Below, in pieces: positions 1 to 6,355 of a stretch of DNA of 8,510 nt (positions within the stretch are counted from its first letter, which is position 1; every line of letters begins with the position of its first letter). Position numbers and translations under genes: made by a program. Source of the stretch: Porphyromonadaceae bacterium (GTDB taxonomy: Bacteria; Bacteroidota; Bacteroidia; Bacteroidales; Tannerellaceae); the NCBI GenBank assembly GCA_003517945.1, contig DOZP01000189.1, forward strand, positions 15,898 through 24,407, read 5' to 3'. Under the pieces are notes generated by a model. The model saw nothing but the letters and a program-made list of their open reading frames with translations. It had not been told where the DNA came from and searched no databases.

Positions 1-2462
1 TCGCCTCCTGTCAGGAACTTTTCCTTCAGCTCCATCATCTTGTCAATCTGTTTTTTACCCATTGCCTTACGCAGGGTATCACTCTCGCCACGTGTAAAAT
101 TGGCAAGCAAACGGGACAGAAGCATGACCTGTTCCTGATAAACCGTAATACCATACGTATCTTCCAGATACCGTTCCATGATAGGGATATCATAAACGAT
201 CTCCTGACGGCCGTGCTTACGGGCAATAAAAGAAGGTATATAATCCATCGGCCCCGGACGATACAATGCGTTCATCGCTATCAGATCTTCAAATTTCGAC
301 GGCTGAAGTTCCTTCAGGTATTTCTGCATACCGGCGGATTCAAACTGGAATGTCGCCGTTGTTTTCCCCTGACAATACAACTGGTATGTCAACTCGTCTT
401 CTATATCAATATGGTCTATGTCTATTCTCTCACCGGTCGTTTGACTTACATTTTCGACAGCTTCCTTTATAATTGACAACGTCTTAAGTCCAAGGAAGTC
501 CATTTTTATCAGTCCCGTATCTTCTATAACGGAACCTTCGTACTGCGTTACCAGCAGCGTTTCACCGCTCTCCTTATCATCAGCCGTTGATACGGGTACA
601 ATATCCGAAATATCCTGACGGCCGATAATGATACCGCAGGCATGAACCCCCGTATTGCGGACAGTGCCTTCCAACTGACAAGCAAACTCCAGTGTTTTCC
701 TTATCAAAGGATTAGGCCCTGCCATTTCCGCCTTGAAATCCGGCAGGTATTTCAGGCAATTGGCAAGATTCAGTTTCACGGACTGACCATCTATTTCCGG
801 CATACGGTCAGGAACCAGTTTCGCCAAACGATTGGACTCCGACAAGGGAAGATCCAGTACGCGGGCCACATCTTTTATGGCCATTTTGGAAGCCATCGTA
901 CCATACGTGATAATATGCGCCACACGGTCATATCCATACTTATCCGTTACCCACTTTAAGACATCCCCGCGCCCGTCGTCATCGAAGTCTATATCAATAT
1001 CCGGCATAGAGATACGGTCGGGATTCAGGAAACGTTCGAACAGCAAATCATATTTTATCGGGTCAATATCCGTTATCCCAAGACAATAAGCAACGACTGA
1101 TCCGGCCGCAGAGCCACGCCCCGGCCCAACGGCTACCCCCATCTCCCGCGCAGCCGATATAAAATCCTGCACGATCAGAAAATAGCCCGGAAAACCCATC
1201 GTCTTCATTGTATTCAATTCGAATTCAATACGCTCCTTCACCTCATCAGACAAATCTTCATGATAACGCTCTTGCGCCTTCTCATGTGTAAGATACGCCA
1301 GATAATCCGCTTCGAATTTGATCCGTAGTACCTTTTCATATCCGCCCAACCGGAGATAATTCTCATCACCAAACTCTTTCATCAGGTCTTTCGCCTCATA
1401 CTTTTCCCTGTATTCATCTTCAGTCCCGAAAGAAGAATCAATTTCAAAGAACGGCATCAACGCCGGCGAGTCAATATCATAGAACTCCACTTTATCCGCT
1501 ATTTCAAGCGTATTACTCAACGCCTCCGGTATATCGGAAAAAATAGCATTCATCTCCGCTGTTGTCTTCAGCCACTCCTGACGGCTGTAACGCATACGGC
1601 CCGGATCATTGATGGTTTTGTTCGTACTGAGGCAAAGAAGTATCTCATGTGCAGCCGCATCTCTTTCGTCCACAAAATGAACATCATTGGTAGCTATCAA
1701 CTTGATAGTATGTTTGCGGGCAATTTCAACAAGCGCTTTATTCACTTCCACCTGGCGGGGATAGACATCCTGTGCCGCATCCGGATCATGTGTTTCATGA
1801 CGCTGTAATTCCAGGTAATAATCGTCGCCAAACAGATTTTTGAACCACAAAACGGATTCCTCCGCTTTTTCCATATCCCCGTTTTGAATATAGCGCGAAA
1901 CCTCTCCGGCAAGACATGCGGAGGATACGATCAGATCTTCATGATATTTTTCCAGAAGCTCCTTATCAATACGCGGACGGCCGTAGAAACCTTCCGTCCA
2001 TGCATAAGAAAGCATTTTGATCAGGTTCTTATACCCTTTCCGTGTTTTTGCCAGAATCACCAGATGCCATCCGCTGAGATCTTCCCGCCCGGACTTACTG
2101 TGCCGCCCGTTACGGGCACAGTAACATTCACACCCGATAATCGGTTTGAAAAGCTGCTCTTTTTCTTCGTATATTTTATGGGAAAGTTTTTTTATCCGTT
2201 CATCATCTTCTTCGGTAGGATTCGTCTTACCGAGCAATTGCTGTAATTCCTTTTCACAGTCTTTTATGGTCCCGAGATATTTACTGTTCCTTTTCTTTAT
2301 CTTATTATAAAATTCCTTCACTCCGAACATATTCCCATGATCGGTCATTGCAAGCGCTTTCATCCCGTCTTTTTGCGCTTTTTCTATCAGGGCGTCAATA
2401 GGCGCCTGACCGTCAAGCAAAGAAAATTGCGTATGTACGTGTAAATGTATAAATGGTTCCAT
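1..2462 (-). CDS. dnaE: DNA polymerase III alpha subunit, DnaE1 type (3' end cut by window edge)
   Basis: This is the catalytic subunit of the replicative DNA polymerase. I translated 820 codons from the ATG at 2462-2460 without a stop or frameshift; the family usually runs to about 1,150-1,280 residues, so the C-terminal third (rest of the fingers, OB fold, clamp and tau contacts) lies beyond position 1. The N-terminal PHP domain opens with HLHVHTQFSLLDG. Its nine expected metal ligands all appear present: H8, H10, D17, H42, E112, H133, C183, D260, H262. A lysine- and glutamate-rich insertion at about residues 53-105 is like that in Bacteroides homologues as I recall them. The polymerase core shows GPGRGSAAGS from residue 446, the catalytic motif PDIDIDF (D488 and D490) and the third catalytic aspartate D655 in KMDFLGLK. 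NTGVHACG lies between them. The start fits the HLHVH spacing and a promoter lying directly upstream. Identity is near certain. Confidence 0.98.
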   Translation of the reverse strand, partial: MEPFIHLHVHTQFSLLDGQAPIDALIEKAQKDGMKALAMTDHGNMFGVKEFYNKIKKRNSKYLGTIKDCEKELQQLLGKTNPTEEDDERIKKLSHKIYEEKEQLFKPIIGCECYCARNGRHSKSGREDLSGWHLVILAKTRKGYKNLIKMLSYAWTEGFYGRPRIDKELLEKYHEDLIVSSACLAGEVSRYIQNGDMEKAEESVLWFKNLFGDDYYLELQRHETHDPDAAQDVYPRQVEVNKALVEIARKHTIKLIATNDVHFVDERDAAAHEILLCLSTNKTINDPGRMRYSRQEWLKTTAEMNAIFSDIPEALSNTLEIADKVEFYDIDSPALMPFFEIDSSFGTEDEYREKYEAKDLMKEFGDENYLRLGGYEKVLRIKFEADYLAYLTHEKAQERYHEDLSDEVKERIEFELNTMKTMGFPGYFLIVQDFISAAREMGVAVGPGRGSAAGSVVAYCLGITDIDPIKYDLLFERFLNPDRISMPDIDIDFDDDGRGDVLKWVTDKYGYDRVAHIITYGTMASKMAIKDVARVLDLPLSESNRLAKLVPDRMPEIDGQSVKLNLANCLKYLPDFKAEMAGPNPLIRKTLEFACQLEGTVRNTGVHACGIIIGRQDISDIVPVSTADDKESGETLLVTQYEGSVIEDTGLIKMDFLGLKTLSIIKEAVENVSQTTGERIDIDHIDIEDELTYQLYCQGKTTATFQFESAGMQKYLKELQPSKFEDLIAMNALYRPGPMDYIPSFIARKHGRQEIVYDIPIMERYLEDTYGITVYQEQVMLLSRLLANFTRGESDTLRKAMGKKQIDKMMELKEKFLTGG

Positions 2463-2562
2463 AACGTTGCAAAATTAGTGATAAAATACATGTCATCATA
2501 ATAAAGTTTTCAACAACGAATGAAACCCCTGATAAATGCTACAATATCTTTACGCTCCCCCT
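2463..2562. other. Intergenic gap between the M81 gene and dnaE
   Basis: This is 100 nt between two genes on the same strand. I find no terminator-like hairpin after the M81 stop codon, so read-through from the M81 gene into dnaE is possible in addition to the dnaE-proximal promoter at 2470-2477. Confidence 0.5.
2470..2477 (-). promoter_or_regulatory. Probable dnaE promoter, -7 box TAATTTTG
   Basis: Read on the minus strand, TAATTTTG matches the Bacteroidota -7 consensus TAnnTTTG exactly and is followed by C. It ends 7 nt before the dnaE ATG, so transcription would begin within a few bases of the start codon, giving an almost leaderless mRNA. I find no convincing -33 TTTG element at the usual 19-21 nt spacing, which lowers confidence. 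Confidence 0.55.
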
Positions 2563-4209
2563 TTAATTGCCGACAAAAGGCACCAGTTTAGCCGACAGAT
2601 CCGGCAGCGGCATATCCTTATCAAGCGGGAACATCGGACGGACGATTCTTTTATAAGGCAAACCCGGCAAATCCTGATTAACTCCGCCTAATGTAAGCGC
2701 CATCATCCAATCAGCCTGTATATCATATAATTCCGGAACAAGGTAACCTAATTTTACCACCACAATATCCGCCTGTTTCGGATCTAATCCATGTTTTTCA
2801 AATTCACTCACATAATGGAAACCTTTCCGTTTTTCCGTAACAATTACATAGATGCTGCCGATTTTAACAACCACCTCCCGGTTATCCGGACGATCCGTAT
2901 ATACGGAAGTGACCGTTCCCGATAATTTTACAGGCGGGGCATAACGGTGATCAACTTTCGCTCCGGCCGTTCCTTCCACTTTATTTCCCACTCCGGCCTT
3001 AATTGCTTTTGCAACAAATTCGGGACCGGGTATAGAAGCATAGATAAGGCTTTTCCCCTGATCCGTCTTAAACTCATCACGTTTCAGCAATTCCGTAATT
3101 GTCCAGGTTACGTCTCCCGCTCCGCCGGCCGTCGGATTGTCTCCCATATCACTGATGAAATAAGGCTTTTTATGACTGGCAATCGCTTTTTCCAGACACA
3201 CATCCAATGTGGCCGTCGGCGCGACAAATTCAAACTTGTCTCTTATACTCCAGAAGTGATGTGCAAGATATTCCGCCGTACTTGTAACCAATTCTTTTTC
3301 ATCGCCGACCACCATCACCGTAGCACGGTTTCTCGGCTCATCCGCCCAGGCATATCCGATCCAGATACCGGCATCTATAACTCCGTCCGGAGCCGTTGCC
3401 GGTTCGATGGCAGCATATAATGATTTTGCAGGCTCCACACGCGTACTGGTTTGTTCACCGGGCAATAATATGGGTACCGGGATCCATGCTTTATATTTGG
3501 GACGTCCTTTGCCCGTTTCAATTCGTTCAAGCAGGTTAACGACTGTTCTTTCCCGTGATTCCATTGAATCCTCATGAGGTGCCATGCGATAACAAGTAAT
3601 CAGATCCGTATTTTCCGCCAGCCTCCAGGTTACATTTCCATGCAAATCCATACAAGTAGAAATCAAAGCGTCATTTCCGATTACTTCACGTATGCGCACG
3701 ATCAGATCGCCTTCCGGATCATCCAGTCCGACTACGCTCATAGCTCCGTGTATATCAAAAAACAAAGCATCGTACGGCGCATTTGCTTTCAAACCCTCCA
3801 GAATCTGATTGACCAGAAATTCATAAGTCTCACGCGGAACAGCGCCTCCGGGAGTCGCCCGGGCTATAAAAGCCGGAAACCATTCCGCTTTTTCACGCAA
3901 AGACATCCCCTCTTTCAGAAACGGATATAATTTGAATATCTCGTCGCCGGAACTTTTACGAAACGCACTTTCTTCGCTCCTTGCAGGAGAAAAAGTACTC
4001 GACTCAATGGCGATCCCGGCAATGGCGATACGCGGTTTTTTCTGAGCGTAAACCGACATTGTAAATAAAATATGAAACGAGCCTAATATAATAATGTATT
4101 GCCAAAGACGATGTGCAAAAAAGCGAGTTCCACATGACTTTCGTGTTAAAAAATAATTCCTGCACGCTTGAAAAACGGATTGTAAAACCATAAATTTAGA
4201 GCCTCTCAT
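2563..4209 (-). CDS. M81 family metallopeptidase (MlrC/DUF1485-like), predicted exported or membrane-anchored
   Basis: The 548-residue product fits the M81 family, whose founder MlrC is a zinc hydrolase acting on linearised microcystin. The physiological substrate of most members is unknown, and I do not infer microcystin degradation here. Candidate metal or catalytic residues sit in the expected motifs: E69 in GIAIESSTFSP, H154 in DIHGAM, D188 and H190 in MDLHGN, H212 in MAPHED. The D-x-H-(21)-H spacing equals the one I recall for MlrC. The family loop DMGDNPTAGGAGD spans residues 354-366, and the C-terminal MlrC domain follows to the end. A basic N-terminus of about 34 residues precedes a hydrophobic stretch (about 35-54) ending in VYA|Q, a plausible signal peptidase I site. 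I chose the ATG at 4209-4207; a TTG two codons upstream is less likely, and ATG at 4191-4189 would shorten the long n-region. It is transcribed divergently from rplM. Confidence 0.92.
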   Translation of the reverse strand: MRGSKFMVLQSVFQACRNYFLTRKSCGTRFFAHRLWQYIIILGSFHILFTMSVYAQKKPRIAIAGIAIESSTFSPARSEESAFRKSSGDEIFKLYPFLKEGMSLREKAEWFPAFIARATPGGAVPRETYEFLVNQILEGLKANAPYDALFFDIHGAMSVVGLDDPEGDLIVRIREVIGNDALISTCMDLHGNVTWRLAENTDLITCYRMAPHEDSMESRERTVVNLLERIETGKGRPKYKAWIPVPILLPGEQTSTRVEPAKSLYAAIEPATAPDGVIDAGIWIGYAWADEPRNRATVMVVGDEKELVTSTAEYLAHHFWSIRDKFEFVAPTATLDVCLEKAIASHKKPYFISDMGDNPTAGGAGDVTWTITELLKRDEFKTDQGKSLIYASIPGPEFVAKAIKAGVGNKVEGTAGAKVDHRYAPPVKLSGTVTSVYTDRPDNREVVVKIGSIYVIVTEKRKGFHYVSEFEKHGLDPKQADIVVVKLGYLVPELYDIQADWMMALTLGGVNQDLPGLPYKRIVRPMFPLDKDMPLPDLSAKLVPFVGN

Positions 4210-4252
4210 GATCAATGTAATTTAAATTAGGTATATATTTTTTATTTCGGGG

Positions 4253-4284
4253 CAAAGGTAATATAAAAATTTTTGAACCGTAAA
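4253..4284 (-). promoter_or_regulatory. Promoter for the M81 gene, TACCTTTG
   Basis: On the minus strand TACCTTTGC at 4260-4252 is a textbook Bacteroidota -7 element (TAnnTTTG). A weak -33 candidate, TTTA at 4284-4281, lies 20 nt upstream. Expected transcription start is about 4246-4249, leaving a leader of roughly 35-40 nt, A/T-rich and without a Shine-Dalgarno sequence, before the ATG at 4209. Confidence 0.7.
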
Positions 4285-4328
4285 AATCACGCCTGAAAAT
4301 CATTTTTTCAATAAAAAGACAAAATATT

Positions 4329-4359
4329 TTTGTTTTTACTGACAAAAACAGTACCTTTG
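4329..4359 (+). promoter_or_regulatory. Promoter for rplM-rpsI, TTTG-N19-TACCTTTG
   Basis: TTTG at 4329-4332 and TACCTTTG at 4352-4359 are separated by 19 nt, which matches both Bacteroidota sigma-ABfr elements and their spacing. The flanking DNA is strongly A/T-rich. Transcription should begin around 4364-4366, giving a leader of about 95 nt before the rplM start. Confidence 0.85.
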
Positions 4360-4364
4360 CGAGC

Positions 4365-4406
4365 CGTTTTCCATGTTTTACATCAACATGCCCGTAGTGC
4401 AAAACG
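4365..4406 (+). ncRNA. Structured 5' leader of rplM, candidate L13 autoregulatory element
   Basis: The leader begins with a two-tier hairpin. The outer stem is CGTTTT (4365-4370) with AAAACG (4401-4406). The inner stem is CATGTT (4372-4377) with AACATG (4385-4390), closing a 7-nt loop. An asymmetric internal loop (C4371 opposite 4391-4400) separates them, a shape common in protein-binding ribosomal leaders. From memory, an L13 leader class has been described in Bacteroidia, and this position fits it, but I could not compare it with a covariance model. The rest of the leader (4407-4458) is A/T-rich and looks unstructured. Confidence 0.55.
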
Positions 4407-4458
4407 CTTTGGAGACGACATAACAATTTATTAATTAACAAATTAAAAATTTTAAGCA

Positions 4459-4914
4459 GTGGATACTTTAAGTTATAAGACCATTTCTGCAAACAAAGCA
4501 ACTGTAAACAAAGAGTGGGTAGTAGTGGATGCTACAGACCAACATGTTGGACGTATGGGCTCAAAAGTAGCGAAACTTTTGCGCGGAAAATACAAACCCA
4601 GTTTCACTCCACACGTTGATTGTGGTGATAATGTAATTATTATCAATGCAGACAAAGCCGTTTTAACAGGAAAAAAATGGAACGACCGTGTTTATTATTC
4701 ATATTCAGGTTATCCGGGAGGACAAAAGGAAACAACGCCGGCTAAATTAAAAGAAAAAGGTGAGGACCGTCTGTTTCGCAAAGTTGTAAAAGGTATGCTA
4801 CCTAAAAACAAATTAGGAGCCAAATTACTCAAAAACCTCTATGTATATGGCGGAAACGAGCATAAACACGAGGCGCAGCAACCTAAATCAATAGATATAA
4901 ATTCACTTAAATAA
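4459..4914 (+). CDS. rplM: 50S ribosomal protein L13
   Basis: This 151-residue protein is uL13, an early-assembling component of the large ribosomal subunit. It opens with MDTLSYKTISANKATV, characteristic of Bacteroidota L13, followed by EWVVVDATDQHVGRMGSKVA, LLRGKYKPSFTPHVDCGD, the VLTGKKW segment and a GMLPKNKLG motif before HKHEAQQP near the C-terminus. Length is normal for the phylum. The start codon is GTG: an in-frame TAA at 4453-4455 lies just upstream and the next in-frame ATG falls deep inside the conserved core, so no other start is possible. It is the first gene of the cluster, follows a structured leader, and ends 5 nt before rpsI. Confidence 0.99.
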   Translation: MDTLSYKTISANKATVNKEWVVVDATDQHVGRMGSKVAKLLRGKYKPSFTPHVDCGDNVIIINADKAVLTGKKWNDRVYYSYSGYPGGQKETTPAKLKEKGEDRLFRKVVKGMLPKNKLGAKLLKNLYVYGGNEHKHEAQQPKSIDINSLK

Positions 4915-4919
4915 TCATT

Positions 4920-5306
4920 ATGGAAGTTGTAAATGCAATAGGACGACGTAAAGCGGCTGTTGCCCGCGTTTATGTAACAGAAGGCAGTGGCAAGATCACA
5001 ATCAACAAACGTGAATTAGAAAATTATTTCCCTTCATCAATCCTTCAGTATGTTGTAAAGCAACCGTTGAATACGCTGAATGTGACTGAACAGTATGATA
5101 TCAAAGTAAATCTGTTCGGTGGCGGTTTCAAAGGTCAGTCCGAAGCGGCCCGCCTGGCGATTACACGTGCATTGATAAAAATCAATCCGGAGTCTAAACC
5201 GGCGCTGAAAGCAGAAGGTTTCACTACGCGTGATCCCCGTGCGGTAGAACGTAAAAAGCCGGGAAGACCGAAAGCCCGCAAGAGATTCCAGTTCAGCAAA
5301 CGTTAA
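4920..5306 (+). CDS. rpsI: 30S ribosomal protein S9
   Basis: This 128-residue protein is uS9, a small-subunit head protein whose C-terminal tail reaches the P-site tRNA. Family signatures are clear: IGRRKAAVARVYV at the N-terminus, GGGFKGQSEAARLAITRAL in the centre, and the basic tail RKKPGRPKARKRFQFSKR with the invariant terminal KR. Length is full. The ATG at 4920 lies 5 nt after the L13 stop, so the two are co-transcribed and probably translationally coupled, as in most bacteria. No Shine-Dalgarno sequence is evident. Confidence 0.99.
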   Translation: MEVVNAIGRRKAAVARVYVTEGSGKITINKRELENYFPSSILQYVVKQPLNTLNVTEQYDIKVNLFGGGFKGQSEAARLAITRALIKINPESKPALKAEGFTTRDPRAVERKKPGRPKARKRFQFSKR

Positions 5307-5308
5307 TA

Positions 5309-5340
5309 TTTGTGAGTTTCTTACAGGTAACATACGTTTA
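5309..5340 (+). promoter_or_regulatory. Probable internal promoter for rpsB-tsf
   Basis: TTTG at 5309-5312 and TACGTTTA at 5333-5340 are separated by 20 nt. The -33 element and spacing match the Bacteroidota consensus; the -7 element has one mismatch (final G to A). It begins just after the rpsI stop codon and would give an rpsB leader of about 95-100 nt. Confidence 0.45.
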
Positions 5341-5351
5341 GTATCTAAATT

Positions 5352-5396
5352 ATCCGGATTTTTTCTGCATGTCTGAATGTCGGTAAACTACCGGAT
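5352..5396 (+). promoter_or_regulatory. rpsB leader with competing inverted repeats
   Basis: ATCCGG (5352-5357) and CCGGAT (5391-5396) are perfect inverted repeats around 33 nt, extendable by T-G pairs outside. A second hairpin, CGGT (5381-5384) with ACCG (5390-5393) and a 5-nt loop, uses bases of the same right arm, so the two pairings exclude each other. The region may be an S2-binding leader, but the stems are short and there is no comparative support here. The rest of the 137-nt gap (5307-5443) is A/T-rich with nothing else recognised. Confidence 0.3.
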
Positions 5397-5443
5397 GGTT
5401 GGTGTTTAACAAAAAAGAATGTAAACGATTAAATAACAAAAAA

Positions 5444-6286
5444 ATGTCAAGAGTAAATTTTGAACAATTATTGGAAGCAGGTGTTCATTTCGGGCACTTA
5501 AAAAGTAAATGGAACCCTGCAATGGCTCCTTATATTTTCATGGAGCGTAATGGTATTCATATCATTGATTTATATAAAACAGTTGCTAAAATAGATGAAG
5601 CGGCGGAAGCAATGAAAAATCTTGCCAAGTCCGGACGTAAAATCCTTTTCGTCGCGACCAAAAAACAAGCGAAACAGATTGTTGCCGACATAGCCGCTTC
5701 TGTGAATATGCCTTATGTGATCGAACGTTGGCCGGGTGGTATGCTAACCAATTTCCCGACCATCCGTAAGGCGGTAAAAAAGATGTCGACTATTGATAGA
5801 ATGGCTACAGACGGTACGTTTGACAACCTTTCAAAAAGAGAAAAATTGCAAATCACACGTCAACGCGCCAAACTTGAAAAAAACCTCGGTTCGATTGCAG
5901 ACCTAAACCGTCTGCCTGCAGCATTGTTTGTTGTCGACGTAATGAAAGAACATATTGCTGTCCGCGAAGCTAACCGTCTGGGTATCCCGGTTTTCGGTAT
6001 GGTTGATACGAATTCGGATCCTTCAAATATTGATTTTGTAATTCCGGCAAATGATGACGCAACAAAATCCGTTGAATTGATTTTAGGCGCACTTTGCAAA
6101 GCTGTTCAAGAAGGTATTCAGGAAGGAAAAGCCGAACGCGCCAACAAGGATGATAGCGAAGATGGAGCAGAAACCGCTCCTAAACGTGAACGCAAAACAC
6201 GTGCGAAAAAATCAGAAGAAGCCGGTCCTGCCGAAGAAGTAACGGAAGAAGAAGTACAAGTGACAGAAACTTCTGAAGAAGAATAA
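5444..6286 (+). CDS. rpsB: 30S ribosomal protein S2
   Basis: This 280-residue protein is uS2, which binds the 30S subunit late and is needed for S1 docking. Conserved blocks include LLEAGVHFGH near the N-terminus, KWNPAMAPYIFMERNGIHIIDL, KILFVATKKQAKQIV, VIERWPGGMLTNFPTIRKAV, NRLGIPVFGMVDTNSDP and DFVIPANDDA. After the globular domain there is a charged, low-complexity tail of roughly 50 residues that is first mixed basic and acidic, then rich in glutamate, ending in SEEE; Bacteroidota S2 proteins commonly carry variable tails of this sort. I chose ATG 5444, which gives the conserved MSRVNFEQLLEAG start; an in-frame TTG at 5399 would add 15 unconserved residues. It lies upstream of tsf, its usual partner. 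Confidence 0.99.
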   Translation: MSRVNFEQLLEAGVHFGHLKSKWNPAMAPYIFMERNGIHIIDLYKTVAKIDEAAEAMKNLAKSGRKILFVATKKQAKQIVADIAASVNMPYVIERWPGGMLTNFPTIRKAVKKMSTIDRMATDGTFDNLSKREKLQITRQRAKLEKNLGSIADLNRLPAALFVVDVMKEHIAVREANRLGIPVFGMVDTNSDPSNIDFVIPANDDATKSVELILGALCKAVQEGIQEGKAERANKDDSEDGAETAPKRERKTRAKKSEEAGPAEEVTEEEVQVTETSEEE

Positions 6287-6305
6287 TAAAAAATAATAAC
6301 AATCA

Positions 6306-6331
6306 AACTGTTATGTTCAATCATAGCAGTT
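6306..6331 (+). other. Hairpin in the rpsB-tsf intercistronic gap
   Basis: AACTGTTATG (6306-6315) pairs with CATAGCAGTT (6322-6331) over 10 bp, with a single T-G wobble and a 6-nt loop. It lies in a 69-nt gap that is otherwise A/T-rich and unstructured. No T tract follows, so it is not an intrinsic terminator. It could stabilise or mark processing of the rpsB transcript, or tune the EF-Ts to S2 ratio. Confidence 0.55.
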
Positions 6332-6355
6332 AATACCAACAATAAAGAAAATATT

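Noticed and set aside
213..2246. Plus-strand open frames of 68-120 codons (for example 642-959 and 1884-2246)
   Set aside because: They lie antisense to the continuous, motif-rich dnaE frame, have no family signatures, and are shadows of its codon structure.
2947..3930. Plus-strand frames of 157 and 118 codons opposite the M81 gene
   Set aside because: The minus-strand frame carries the full set of conserved M81 motifs; the antisense translations are low-complexity and lack recognisable features.
2563..4209. Calling the M81 protein a microcystin-degrading enzyme
   Set aside because: Family membership alone does not set the substrate; no other mlr genes are present and most M81 members have unknown roles.
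4196..4501. Minus-strand 101-codon frame across the divergent promoter region
   Set aside because: It overlaps both promoters, the rplM leader and the N-terminus of L13, and its translation is typical of A/T-rich non-coding DNA.
5399..5443. Upstream TTG start for S2
   Set aside because: It would add 15 lysine- and asparagine-rich residues not found in S2 proteins; ATG 5444 gives the conserved MSRVNFEQLLEAG start.
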